Source of the DNA: Salinimicrobium terrae DSM 17865
GTDB lineage: Bacteria > Bacteroidota > Bacteroidia > Flavobacteriales > Flavobacteriaceae
Direction: 5' to 3'
Length of the DNA: 64,000 bases
Assembly: GCF_000424665.1 (NCBI RefSeq)
Contig: NZ_AUKI01000016.1
Location: 310,001-374,000 of the forward strand
Of this stretch, positions 42,549 to 51,304 are shown piece by piece (positions within the stretch are counted from its first letter, which is position 1; each line of letters begins with the position of its first letter). The position numbers were made by a program, and so were the translations under genes. Below the pieces are notes generated by a model, which did no database searches, was not told the DNA's origin, and saw only the letters and a list, made by a program, of their open reading frames with translations.

Positions 42549-42710
42549 TTAATGGGTAAAATAATACAGCGCCTTCCCACTGAAATATCCTGCTGTTAAA
42601 AATAGTAGTCCCAGAACAACTATTCCTACGATAAGCCATAGAGTTTTGTCTGCAGAATTTTTAAAATCGGGCAGATAGGTGCCTAATAGTTTTTTCATAA
42701 TACCGATCAT
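42549..42710 (-). CDS. Small membrane protein, 53 aa
   Basis: A minus-strand frame from ATG 42708-42710 (alternative ATG 42696-42698) to TAA 42549-42551. It starts MIGIMKKLLGTYLPDFKNSA, then a tryptophan and a hydrophobic helix (LIVGIVVLGLLFLTAGYF), ending SGKALYYFTH. One transmembrane helix, no family recognised. It lies between the ferric-reductase-like gene (44-base gap) and the 39-residue gene, all on one strand. Confidence 0.55.
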   Translation of the reverse strand: MIGIMKKLLGTYLPDFKNSADKTLWLIVGIVVLGLLFLTAGYFSGKALYYFTH

Positions 42711-42754
42711 TAGGTTTTTAGGTTAGTACAAAAATCAACTTTTTGTTACACTAT

Positions 42755-44095
42755 TTAATTAAAATCAAATTCTTCAGAATGTATTTTTGCTTTTGGAACT
42801 TTTAGAGCTCGGAGTTCTTTGCAGATTGTCTTTCTCATACTTTTTGGTCCGCAGATGAATATTTCTTTGGTGTGGATTTCAGGATGCTCACTGGGTTTAA
42901 AATAACCGTTGATTTCTTCAGAGATCACCTCTACATGAAATCCCGGCATTTTTTTCTCCAGGGCTTCAAATGTTGACAAATGTATGGCCGCAGCAATATT
43001 TTTCACACAGTAATAAAGCTCAACTTTTAGAGAATGATTGGGAGTGTTAAGCAGGTAATTTGCCCAGCTCAGGAAGGGTGCAATTCCAACCCCGCCTCCA
43101 AGCCAAACTTGCTGCGCATTGGTGCTAGAGTAAAAAAACCTTCCATAAGGTCCTTCGAGCAAAGCAGGGGTGCCGGGTGCTACTACTGAGTACAACCGAT
43201 TTGTGTAATCTCCGAGAGATTTCACCATAATCTTAATTCTGGCGTCTTCGGTGCGGTCACAAATAGTAAAAGGATGACTTTCTGCAGGAAGATCTTCAGA
43301 AAGGAAAGTAAAGAAATAAAATTGTCCAGGTTGAAAAGAAATTTTAGTATTCTTTCTTGGCTGAAGTTCTATCTCAACTATGCTGTCATTTAAATATTGC
43401 ACTCCAATTACAGTAAACTGGCTTTTCTTTTTTACCAGATCAAAAAATACAGATTTGTAGAGCCAGGCCGAGATCCCGCTCGCCGAAAGCAAACTTAAGT
43501 AAATCCCGAGTAAAAGATTTTCAGAAAAGGATATTCCCTGGAAAAATAGGTGCGCCACTCCCAGAATAAAGAAAAATCCCATGAATTTATGGGAGATCTT
43601 CCACTTATCATACGGAATCTTTATGACAAGTGTGAAAAATATTAGTATTATCATTCCCCAAAGCGCCCAACTTCCCAGGTTTATTGCCAGGCGACGGTGA
43701 AGAGGGAGCAGGTACCATAAAGCTTTGGAAAAATCCTGAGGGATCCATCTAAGGGCTAAAAAAACTGGATGTGCCAGGATGCAAAAGAATGCAGTCTTCC
43801 CCATCACGCGATGAATTTTGAAAACCTTATCCAGGCCTCCAAACCAGTTTTCAAATATGCTTAAACGAGAGGTTAGAATTAAACTGAGAGAAAATAGTGC
43901 GAAGCCTGTAAGGGAAGACAGTTGACTTGCATAGACAAGGAATGGGCTGAAATTGTGCTTTACGGTAGTTTCGGGATAAGAGATCATCCACAACGGGATA
44001 ACCAGGAGCGCAATTCCCCAAAACATCCAGGAACCGTATTTTTTTTCAATCAAGAGACCTGTGCGCGGCTTGTTTGTGAGTTCATAGGACAACAT
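42755..44095 (-). CDS. Ferric reductase-like transmembrane flavoprotein
   Basis: The 446-residue protein joins a heme-type ferric reductase membrane domain (about residues 25-215, six helices; HRVMGKTAFFCILAHPVFLA carries candidate heme His) to a ferredoxin-reductase module. That module has HPFTICDRTED for FAD, LEGPYGRFF, the NAD(P) loop WLGGGVGIAPFLSW, and EIFICGPKSMR at the C-terminus. It probably moves electrons from NAD(P)H across the membrane. Electron acceptor unknown. Confidence 0.87.
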   Translation of the reverse strand: MLSYELTNKPRTGLLIEKKYGSWMFWGIALLVIPLWMISYPETTVKHNFSPFLVYASQLSSLTGFALFSLSLILTSRLSIFENWFGGLDKVFKIHRVMGKTAFFCILAHPVFLALRWIPQDFSKALWYLLPLHRRLAINLGSWALWGMIILIFFTLVIKIPYDKWKISHKFMGFFFILGVAHLFFQGISFSENLLLGIYLSLLSASGISAWLYKSVFFDLVKKKSQFTVIGVQYLNDSIVEIELQPRKNTKISFQPGQFYFFTFLSEDLPAESHPFTICDRTEDARIKIMVKSLGDYTNRLYSVVAPGTPALLEGPYGRFFYSSTNAQQVWLGGGVGIAPFLSWANYLLNTPNHSLKVELYYCVKNIAAAIHLSTFEALEKKMPGFHVEVISEEINGYFKPSEHPEIHTKEIFICGPKSMRKTICKELRALKVPKAKIHSEEFDFN

Positions 44096-44646
44096 ATCTT
44101 ATTGATTTGTGATTTCATATCAATGCACAGCAGTATAAATGCTGTTTGTAAGATGTCCAGAAGGGTGGAAAGGAATCTTAAGATCTTTGTGTTTCAACAC
44201 ATCGATTAGCACTTTAAAATTACAATTAAAATTAATAGGTTGATATCTAAAATTCAAAAAATCTTCCCGAAAAAGATAGGCAGAATTGACCTTTTTAGAA
44301 GGTCAAATTAACATTGCGAGATTATGACCTTATGAAGAAGGTTAACAGTTCTATACCTCGTCATTCTGCATAGCCCCCCTTCTAGAATAAGCAAGAATTC
44401 CCTTGGATAAGTTCATTTATGAACAGGGGCCATAATCCATGAAAGATTGGAGGATGTTTGGAGCCGGAAGTATTTAGGTAAGGGAATAGAAAAGGAGTGA
44501 GACCGGACGCTGAAGGAGTGGGGGCTGGTACTTAATTGTGTTATTTAAAACCAACATGAATTTTTATTCTATATATTCTGGATCATTACTTTTATACATT
44601 TTTTAAGGATATAACAAGGTAAAAATGGCTAAAAAACCTTATTTTG
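44096..44646. other. Intergenic region with hairpins, no gene seen
   Basis: The 551 bases between divergent genes hold no convincing gene. Visible hairpins are CAGCA-gtataaa-TGCTG (about 44126-44142), TTGACCTT-tttag-AAGGTCAA (44286-44306) and GTTCAT-tt-ATGAAC (44411-44424). None has a clear role. Confidence 0.45.
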
Positions 44647-44925
44647 ATGGCTAAAATAAACAAGAAAAATATGAAATGTCCCAATGATAATACTACACTA
44701 ATAATGACCGATAGGAATGGAGTAGAAATTGATTACTGTCCCGAATGTCGTGGAGTCTGGCTGGACAGAGGTGAATTAGATAAAATAATTGAACGATCGG
44801 CGCCTCAGGCTCAGGGAAATACGAATCAGCAGTTTCGCAATGATAAAAACTACAGTTCACGGGAGAATTATCCTCAAAGGCCTAAGAAGAAGGAATCATT
44901 TCTTGGTGACTTATTTGATTTTTAA
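44647..44925 (+). CDS. TFIIB-type zinc ribbon protein
   Basis: A 92-residue protein with a zf-TFIIB ribbon: MKCPNDNTTLIM gives one Cys and IDYCPECRGVWLDRGELDKI gives CxxC followed by the family's WLDRGEL. The C-terminal half is Gln/Asn/Arg-rich and disordered, ending FLGDLFDF, a short motif often seen at the end of these proteins. Function unknown. The ATG at 44647 or the Met before KCPND could be used. Confidence 0.85.
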   Translation: MAKINKKNMKCPNDNTTLIMTDRNGVEIDYCPECRGVWLDRGELDKIIERSAPQAQGNTNQQFRNDKNYSSRENYPQRPKKKESFLGDLFDF

Positions 44926-45147
44926 TTGAAAACTTGATGGTTTTCTGAAGTAGTACCAGCTGATTTCATCAATACTTGTATTTCAGATGATAATCTTTGG
45001 AATCATTGAGGATTTCTCATAATGAGGATAGATAATACTTTCCCTGAATCTGTTTGTTCTAAATTTTGTTGAACTTCTGGAATTATATTTTTTTAAAAAA
45101 GTACAGGAAATGGCTTAGAAATTCTTGAATTATTTAGTCATTAAAAA

Positions 45148-45450
45148 TCAATTTTTTCCTGAAGGCTTAACTCTATATTCTAATAGGTCAGCAAGTAATT
45201 CAGGATGATCTATTATTTCCTCAATAAATTTCCTGTTCTTCTTTTTCTTGATAAGCCCTTTCAGGTAAGTTGCTTCTTCTTTCGAGGTACATTTGAAAAT
45301 TAATTTAGCCTCCCAATCAGAGGCAGCTTTGGTAAAAGCTTTAATCCTTTTGTGACTGTTGTGCAGTTCAATTCTGGTCGGAACATTATTTGTTTCACCC
45401 GTAAAATATTTGTCGGTTGTAGGGCTGTATATGATGTAAAGAAAATGCAT
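45148..45450 (-). CDS. GIY-YIG nuclease family protein
   Basis: A 100-residue single-domain protein. LYIIYSPTTDKYFTGETNN is the GIY-YIG-like first strand and turn (LYIIYS and KYFTGET), followed by RIELHNSHKRIKAFTKAASDW. The basic C-terminal helix includes EEATYLKGLIKKKKNRKF. Such short proteins of the UPF0213/YhbQ type are common in flavobacteria; the nuclease role is inferred from family. Single gene on the minus strand. Confidence 0.86.
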   Translation of the reverse strand: MHFLYIIYSPTTDKYFTGETNNVPTRIELHNSHKRIKAFTKAASDWEAKLIFKCTSKEEATYLKGLIKKKKNRKFIEEIIDHPELLADLLEYRVKPSGKN

Positions 45451-45543
45451 GTATAAAAGGTAAGGAAAAAAGATCCATTCTTCCTCTTCAGATTAACCAG
45501 AATTTTTACCTGGTCCACAACATTTAGGAATGATCCTTAAGAT

Positions 45544-45573
45544 AAAAAAGCCCTCAAATTTGCATTTGAGGGC
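45544..45573 (-). terminator. Terminator of tRNA-Phe
   Basis: GCCCTCAAAT-TTGC-ATTTGAGGGC is a perfect 10-bp stem. On the minus strand it runs into a T tract, 14 bases past the tRNA end. Confidence 0.85.
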
Positions 45574-45587
45574 TTCTGCTTTGCTTG

Positions 45588-45660
45588 TGGTGCCTCCAGG
45601 AATCGAACCAGGGACACAAGGATTTTCAGTCCTTTGCTCTACCAACTGAGCTAAGGCACC
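45588..45660 (-). tRNA. tRNA-Phe (anticodon GAA)
   Basis: The minus strand reads GGTGCCT for the acceptor arm, GCTC/GAGC for the D stem, AAGGA-CTGAAAA-TCCTT for the anticodon arm (GAA), CCTGG-TTCGATT-CCTGG for the T arm, and AGGCACC plus discriminator A. It is 73 bases long and CCA is not encoded. It stands alone with its own promoter and terminator. Confidence 0.95.
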
Positions 45661-45695
45661 AGTGCTTAAAGCGGCTTACCTTGTAGTAAGCGGGT

Positions 45696-45704
45696 GCAAA
45701 TATA
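45696..45704 (-). promoter_or_regulatory. -7 promoter box for tRNA-Phe
   Basis: GCAAATATA on the plus strand reads TATATTTGC on the tRNA strand, an exact match to TAnnTTTGC, 35 bases upstream of the tRNA. CAAA at 45726-45729 could be the -33 TTTG box, 21 bases further upstream. Confidence 0.6.
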
Positions 45705-45778
45705 GATTCAAATTTATTATCTCCCAAAGGAAAATGGAAAAAAATGCTTTTGTAATTTAGCTTTTTCAAACATCCACA

Positions 45779-46510
45779 ATGAACCTCGTAATTGATATAG
45801 GCAATAGTATCGCTAAACTCGCTGTCTTCCAGCAAGATAAAATTTTGAAGAAAATTCCCATTGGCAAATCCGGCTTAAAAAAAAGTATAGCTGAAACCCT
45901 CCAGTTACACCCGGAAATCAAAAATGTTGTTGTTTCCAATGTATCTTCAGCAGAATGGGAGCTTCCAATGGAGGTGAGAAATCAGGTGAAGGTTGTAGAG
46001 CTTTCCGTAAGCACTTTATTGCCCTTTAAGAATAGTTATGGCACTCCTAAAACCCTGGGGAACGATCGAAGAGCACTAATGGCAGCGGCTGTAAAACACC
46101 ATGCAGGAAAAGACGTTCTGGTGGTTGACGCCGGAACTTGTATTACCTACGATTTTAAAACGGCTGAGGATGAATATTTGGGCGGTGGAATATCTCCCGG
46201 GTTAAAAATGCGATTTTTAGCCCTCCATAATTTTACCGCAAACCTTCCGTTAGTAGAAGCAGGGGAGGTGCATGAATTAATTGGTACTTCGACCACTTCT
46301 TCAATAACTTCGGGCGTAATGAATGGTACTGTCATGGAAATTGACGGAATAATTAATGGGTATAAAGAAAAATATCCCAATTTAATATGCATTATTACAG
46401 GAGGAGATGCAACTTCCTTGTCTGGAAACTTAAAAAATGGCATATTTGCGAACTCCAATTTCTTATTGGAGGGTTTAAATTATATTCTAGAATTTAATAT
46501 CGATCAATGA
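45779..46510 (+). CDS. coaX: Type III pantothenate kinase
   Basis: The 243-residue ASKHA-fold kinase catalyses the first step of coenzyme A synthesis. LVIDIGNSIAKLAVFQ at the N-terminus is the phosphate-1 motif, GNDRRALMAAAV and LVVDAGTCITYDF are the pantothenate and adenosine-site segments, and ITSGVMNGTVMEIDG and IITGGDA follow. Its stop overlaps the next ATG by 4 bases (46507-46510), so it is coupled to an outer membrane protein gene. Confidence 0.94.
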   Translation: MNLVIDIGNSIAKLAVFQQDKILKKIPIGKSGLKKSIAETLQLHPEIKNVVVSNVSSAEWELPMEVRNQVKVVELSVSTLLPFKNSYGTPKTLGNDRRALMAAAVKHHAGKDVLVVDAGTCITYDFKTAEDEYLGGGISPGLKMRFLALHNFTANLPLVEAGEVHELIGTSTTSSITSGVMNGTVMEIDGIINGYKEKYPNLICIITGGDATSLSGNLKNGIFANSNFLLEGLNYILEFNIDQ

Positions 46511-47754
46511 CAAAACGATTGTTTGTAATCGTATTCATTTTATTTTCAGTGATTACGACTGCTCAGGAGCGAACTTCCTCACCTTATTCCTTTTACGGTT
46601 TAGGCTTAAATACCTTTAAGGGAACCGTTGAAAATAAATCTATGGGTGGTCTTAGCATAATATCAGACAGTATTCATGTTAACCTTCAAAATCCCGCAGC
46701 GTACGGTAGGCTTAAGTTAACAACCTATGCAGTCGGATTGAGCAACACTTCCGTAAATATGGAGTCGCAGGATGAAAACTCCTGGAGGAATTCCAGTTCC
46801 CTTGATTATCTTGCGGTAGGAATTCCTACCGGAAAACTGGGCTTCGCTTTTGGACTGGTGCCTTACTCCTCTGTGGGATATAATATAAATGATGTTGACG
46901 AAGCAGGCGGAGTGGCCAGTAGATACTCCGGAAAGGGAGGTCTTAACCGCGTTTTTCTTGCCGCGGGTTATGCGATCACACCAAATATAAGCCTTGGCGC
47001 AGATGTTAATTATAACTTTGGAAATATTCAAAATAAAAGTATTTTGGTGCGGGAAGGTATACAGTTTGGTTCACGGGAAATTAACAGAAGTGACCTTAGT
47101 GGCTTCACCTATAAAATCGGACTGGACTACGAAAGGATGCTTAATGAGAGCTTTCAGTTTAAATTGGGAGCGCATTTTACGCCAGAAACTACCTTAAAAG
47201 CAGAAAATAAAAGGGAACTTGCAACTTTGCTTTTGGGGAGTGAAGGTCAGGAAGTCACTGTAGATAAACGGGAAATAACTCCCCCCGACTCAGAATTTGT
47301 TCTACCCTCCAGCCTTAGCGTAGGAGCAGGTATTGGGTTGCCAAGAAAGTGGTTTGTAGGGGCCGAATATGTGACTACTGCAGCAGGGGATTACAGTAAC
47401 AGGGCTTTTGCCATTGAAGGTGCTTCTTTTGAACAGGCAGCAAAATACAAAGTGGGGGGTTATTACATCCCCAATTACAATTCTTTAACCAGCTATTTTA
47501 ACCGTATTGTTTATCGTGGAGGACTGCGTATGGAAGAGACGGGGCTTCACCTCAACGGGGAATCTATTGATGAGTTTGGCATAGCTTTTGGTTTAGGACT
47601 ACCAGCAGGAAGGATGTTAACCAATATCAACCTGGGATTTGAGTACGGACAGCGCGGTACCACAAGTTCGGGGTTAATTCAGGAAAACTTTTTTAATGCC
47701 ATGATAAGCTTCTCGTTAAATGACAGGTGGTTTATCAAAAGAAGATTCGAATAA
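46507..47754 (+). CDS. Outer membrane beta-barrel protein (FadL/OmpP1-like)
   Basis: A 415-residue protein with a signal peptide ending TTAQ near residue 20. The mature start SSPYSFYGLGL, NKSMGGLSIISDS and LQNPAAYGRL follow the pattern of Bacteroidota FadL/OmpP1-type barrels. Alternating hydrophobic strands run to a C-terminal aromatic end. It overlaps coaX by 4 bases and precedes a TPR protein gene, an arrangement I associate with flavobacterial envelope clusters containing lptC. Confidence 0.78.
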   Translation: MTKRLFVIVFILFSVITTAQERTSSPYSFYGLGLNTFKGTVENKSMGGLSIISDSIHVNLQNPAAYGRLKLTTYAVGLSNTSVNMESQDENSWRNSSSLDYLAVGIPTGKLGFAFGLVPYSSVGYNINDVDEAGGVASRYSGKGGLNRVFLAAGYAITPNISLGADVNYNFGNIQNKSILVREGIQFGSREINRSDLSGFTYKIGLDYERMLNESFQFKLGAHFTPETTLKAENKRELATLLLGSEGQEVTVDKREITPPDSEFVLPSSLSVGAGIGLPRKWFVGAEYVTTAAGDYSNRAFAIEGASFEQAAKYKVGGYYIPNYNSLTSYFNRIVYRGGLRMEETGLHLNGESIDEFGIAFGLGLPAGRMLTNINLGFEYGQRGTTSSGLIQENFFNAMISFSLNDRWFIKRRFE

Positions 47755-47788
47755 TCACAAACTATTAATCAGGAATAAAACTTAAATT

Positions 47789-49159
47789 ATGAAAACCAAG
47801 GTTATACTATTTCTTTCCGGGGTCTTTCTGGGTACAGGAGCCTTGCAGGCACAGGCTAACCAGGAGTGTGCCACTACGGCAGCTCTTGCCTATAGTGATG
47901 CAAAAGCAAAAAACTATGATGCGGCATGGACCAGGATCGAAACTTTAAGGGAAGAATGTCCTTCATATCATATAGCTACTTATCAGTATGGAGAAAGAAT
48001 ACTAAAAGATAGACTGGAAAAAGCACCCGATGCCGAGAAGAAGGCTATCGCACAGGAGTTAATTGAAATATACAGAGAGCGTTTGCAGTACTTTCCTTCC
48101 AAAACTGATGAAGGAGATGTGAATGCCGATATAGCACAGCTTACCTATGACGTAAAGTTGGGGACCACAGAGGAGCAATATGAGGCTTTTGATAAAGCTT
48201 TTGAGCAAAATCCAAACAGCCTTAATGCGAAATCCCTGTACACTTATTTCTACCTGTTGGTAGAGTTGCAGGATGCTGGTAAAAAAGATCTTCAGGAAGT
48301 ATTCGATAAGTACGATGTTGTGATTGCAAAACTGGAGCAGCAGGAGAATGAAACAGCAGAGTCTTTGGCAAATCTTATAGAAAAGCAGGAAGCCGGAGAG
48401 GAATTATCAGCTAAGGAGAAAGCAAGACTTAACGCTTACGAGAAAAACCTGGTAGCTTATAGTGCCGTTAAGGGTAGTATTAATGCCAAATTGGGTCAAC
48501 GTGCAGATTGCGATAATCTTATTCCGCTTTACAGCAAAGACTTTGAAGCTAATAAAGGTGATACGGAATGGTTGAAGCGAGTGAACAGCAGGTTGTCTGC
48601 AAAAGATTGTACAGAAGATCCACTTTTTGTAAAAGTGTCTGAGGCCTTACATCAACTTGAACCATCTGCAAGTTCTGCATATTCTTTAGGACAGTTAGCT
48701 GAATCTAAAGGGAATACTGCAAAAGCAATGGAATATTATAACCAGGCTGCCGAGTTGCAAGAAGATCCATCGGTTAGGGCGAATATCTATTATAGAATTG
48801 CCAATAACCTAAAGGAAAAAGGACAGTATGGAAACGCAAGAAATATGTACCGAAAAGCGATTGCTTCCAAGCCATCACTTGGTAGAGCATATCTTCAAAT
48901 TGCGAACATGATAGCCCTTAGTGCAAACAATTGTGGAGATACAGCTTTTGAGAAAAGAGCAGTATACTGGAAAGCTGCCGAATACGCCGAGAGAGCTGCA
49001 AGGGTAGATCCTTCAATAAGTGGTACTGCTAATGAAACAGCAAGCGCTTACAGAGGTAGAGCACCGCAGCGCCAGGATATCTTCCAGAATGATATGCAAG
49101 GTAAAACCATCAACATAGGATGCTGGATTGGAGAAAGTGTAAGAGTACCTAACCTGTAA
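47789..49159 (+). CDS. TPR repeat periplasmic protein
   Basis: The 456-residue protein has a signal peptide (to ALQAQANQ, about residue 24). Helical repeats follow, with tetratricopeptide units clearest near residues 290-380 (SAYSLGQLAESKGNTAKAME and NIYYRIANNLKEKGQYGNAR). A long charged helix near residues 185-230 (EQQENETAESLANLIEKQE) suggests a coiled coil. Probably periplasmic. It lies 34 bases after the barrel gene and 1 base before lptC. Confidence 0.82.
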   Translation: MKTKVILFLSGVFLGTGALQAQANQECATTAALAYSDAKAKNYDAAWTRIETLREECPSYHIATYQYGERILKDRLEKAPDAEKKAIAQELIEIYRERLQYFPSKTDEGDVNADIAQLTYDVKLGTTEEQYEAFDKAFEQNPNSLNAKSLYTYFYLLVELQDAGKKDLQEVFDKYDVVIAKLEQQENETAESLANLIEKQEAGEELSAKEKARLNAYEKNLVAYSAVKGSINAKLGQRADCDNLIPLYSKDFEANKGDTEWLKRVNSRLSAKDCTEDPLFVKVSEALHQLEPSASSAYSLGQLAESKGNTAKAMEYYNQAAELQEDPSVRANIYYRIANNLKEKGQYGNARNMYRKAIASKPSLGRAYLQIANMIALSANNCGDTAFEKRAVYWKAAEYAERAARVDPSISGTANETASAYRGRAPQRQDIFQNDMQGKTINIGCWIGESVRVPNL

Positions 49160-49160
49160 T

Positions 49161-49727
49161 ATGAATTTTACATACGGGAAAATTTTAAAAAGCATTGTTG
49201 CAACCCTTGTTGTAACAATGCTTTTTTCTTGTGAGGGTAATTTAAAGGGAGTGCAGCAGATGGATATCCCCGAGGATGCACCACAATCTGTTGGAACGGG
49301 AATTAATTTGAAGTATATAGATTCTGGTAAGGTCGTGGCGACTTTAAAAAGCGAAACCATGAGAGATTTCTCAAACAAAGGTTTTCCCTACCGGGAATTT
49401 CCGGATGGTCTAACTGTTGAATTTTTTGATGAAGATCAAAAGAAAAATACTGTTACTGCAAATTATGGAATTGTATATAATGAAACGGGACTTATAGATC
49501 TGCAGGGGGATGTAGTGGTGGTGACAAGTGACAGTACACAACTCATGGCCGATCAACTTTATTGGGATCAGGCCAGGAACTGGGTCTTTACAGATCATCC
49601 TAACACCATTAGGTTCAGGAACGGAGCAGTCAATGAAGGACAGGGTTTTGATAGTAATCAGGAATTCAGTAATTTCCGTTCAAGGTCCAATGTAGGGGTG
49701 CAAATCTTAGAAGAAGACAAACAATGA
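49161..49727 (+). CDS. lptC: LPS export protein LptC, lipoprotein type
   Basis: A 188-residue protein with a lipoprotein signal (VTMLFSCEGN) and an LptC/OstA-like beta fold. GINLKYIDSGKVVATLKSE, then YREFPDGLTVEFFDED, TANYGIVYNETGLIDLQGDV and LMADQLYWDQ are the repeats of the beta-jellyroll that carries lipopolysaccharide. The lipid anchor instead of a transmembrane helix is normal in Bacteroidota. It starts 1 base after the TPR gene and overlaps the next ORF by 4 bases. Confidence 0.87.
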   Translation: MNFTYGKILKSIVATLVVTMLFSCEGNLKGVQQMDIPEDAPQSVGTGINLKYIDSGKVVATLKSETMRDFSNKGFPYREFPDGLTVEFFDEDQKKNTVTANYGIVYNETGLIDLQGDVVVVTSDSTQLMADQLYWDQARNWVFTDHPNTIRFRNGAVNEGQGFDSNQEFSNFRSRSNVGVQILEEDKQ

Positions 49728-49915
49728 TGAAATTTTCGAAATTTTTTGAATTTGCCTATTTGGCAGCGGCTGCGTTTTTTCTTTACGAGGCTATTATGAT
49801 TTGGGATGAGCAACGCAATCAAGCTTACCTTTTTCTTTTTTTTGTTGTGGTTGGAATCTTTATGTTTTTCTTTAGAAGACACTTCAGGCATAAGTACGGT
49901 AACAGGAAGAAATAG
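49724..49915 (+). CDS. Small two-helix membrane protein, 63 aa
   Basis: The product has two hydrophobic helices (FEFAYLAAAAFFLYEAIMI and AYLFLFFVVVGIFMFFF) joined by WDEQRNQ, and a basic tail. ATG 49724 overlaps the lptC stop by 4 bases, and the next gene starts 5 bases after its stop. No family recognised, but the tight packing in the lptC operon supports it as real. Confidence 0.78.
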   Translation: MMKFSKFFEFAYLAAAAFFLYEAIMIWDEQRNQAYLFLFFVVVGIFMFFFRRHFRHKYGNRKK

Positions 49916-49920
49916 GTTTT

Positions 49921-51207
49921 ATGGCCTTTGAAATAATTATCATCTTATGCTCCCTCATCCTTTCAGCTTTTTTCTCAGGGATGGAGATCGCATACGTATC
50001 TGCCAACAAGATACATGTGGAGATCGAAAAGAAGCAGAATGATTTCTTAGCACGTATCCTCACCCGGCTTACTCGCAAACCATCCAAGTTCATAGCCACC
50101 ATGCTTGTGGGAAATAATATTGCCTTAGTTATCTACGGGTTTTTTATGGGTGACCTGTTGATGAAGTTAATGGCGCCGGAAAATTTTTCCAGTGAAATTG
50201 TAGTCTATCTGCTTACAGATCTTAGTCTTATTACCCAAACCATTATTTCTGCACTTATTATCCTGCTTACTGCGGAATTTCTCCCCAAAGTATTTTTTCA
50301 GATTTACGCCAATTTCCTTCTGAAGTTCTTTGCAGTTCCCGCTTATTTGTTCTACCTGCTATTTAGTTTTATCTCCTCCTTTGTGATTTGGATATCAGAT
50401 TTGGTGCTGAAGCGGTTCTTTAAAACTCAGGGAGACGAAGTGCAACTGGCTTTTACAAAAGTCGAATTGGGAAATTACATTTCTGAACAAATGGAAAAAG
50501 TGGAGCATGACCAGGAAGTTGATTCCGAAATCCAGATTTTCCAGAATGCGCTCGAATTTTCTGAAGTGAAATCCAGAGAGGTAATGCTCCCCAGGACCGA
50601 AATTGTTGCAGTTGATATTACTACAGATCCCCGGGAACTGGTAGAGACCTTCACAGCCACAGGGCTTTCAAAGATCCTTGTTTACCGCGAGAATATTGAC
50701 GACATCATTGGTTACATCCATTCTTTTGAACTTTTTAAAAAGCCAACAACCATAAAATCGATTCTGCTGCCGGTGGTCTTCGTCCCTGAAACCATGCTTG
50801 TAAAAGATGTTCTTAACATTCTTATCAAGAAAAGAAAGAGTATTGCCGTAGTTATTGATGAATATGGTGGCACTAGCGGGATGATGACCGTAGAGGATAT
50901 TGTAGAAGAGCTGTTTGGAGAAATAGAAGATGAACACGACCCTGTTATTCTCATAGAAGAAAAATTGGAAGAGAACAGATATCTTTTTGCGGCGCGGCTG
51001 GAAGTAGATTATCTTAATGAAAATTATAAATTGAATATCCCCATTGGAGAAAATTACGAAACCCTTGGGGGGTATATTCTAGATCATACCGAGGAAATTC
51101 CTCCTAAGGACGGAATCGTTGACATTGAAGATTTTACCTTCTATATCAAGGAGGTGTCCAACACAAAAATTGAACTGGTGGAGGTGATCTTGAATCCAAA
51201 GGATTAA
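49921..51207 (+). CDS. Hemolysin-family CNNM/CBS/CorC protein
   Basis: A 428-residue protein with an N-terminal CNNM (DUF21) membrane domain of about 190 residues (ILSAFFSGMEIAYVSANK at the start). Two CBS domains span about residues 205-335 (VMLPRTEIVAVD; AVVIDEYGGTSGMMTVEDIV), and a CorC_HlyC domain is at the C-terminus (YETLGGYILDHTEEIPPKDG). Relatives are linked to magnesium/cobalt or other ion efflux. Not GldE on context, since no gliding genes are nearby. Confidence 0.9.
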   Translation: MAFEIIIILCSLILSAFFSGMEIAYVSANKIHVEIEKKQNDFLARILTRLTRKPSKFIATMLVGNNIALVIYGFFMGDLLMKLMAPENFSSEIVVYLLTDLSLITQTIISALIILLTAEFLPKVFFQIYANFLLKFFAVPAYLFYLLFSFISSFVIWISDLVLKRFFKTQGDEVQLAFTKVELGNYISEQMEKVEHDQEVDSEIQIFQNALEFSEVKSREVMLPRTEIVAVDITTDPRELVETFTATGLSKILVYRENIDDIIGYIHSFELFKKPTTIKSILLPVVFVPETMLVKDVLNILIKKRKSIAVVIDEYGGTSGMMTVEDIVEELFGEIEDEHDPVILIEEKLEENRYLFAARLEVDYLNENYKLNIPIGENYETLGGYILDHTEEIPPKDGIVDIEDFTFYIKEVSNTKIELVEVILNPKD

Positions 51208-51304
51208 TTTTTATTTTTTCCCCACATTTTGCAGATTTATAGTTTTTTAATAAAGCTAAAAACGTTATTTTCGCCCCCTATATTTTTGAATTAACAATTA
51301 GATA

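Noticed and set aside
46198-46222. TTAAAAATGCGATTTTTAGC inside coaX as a palindrome copy
   Set aside because: It encodes LKMRFLALH, part of a conserved CoaX motif; no need to invoke a repeat.
49921-51207. GldE gliding protein
   Set aside because: Domain order fits, but the CNNM/CBS/CorC arrangement is shared by the whole hemolysin family and no gliding genes are nearby.
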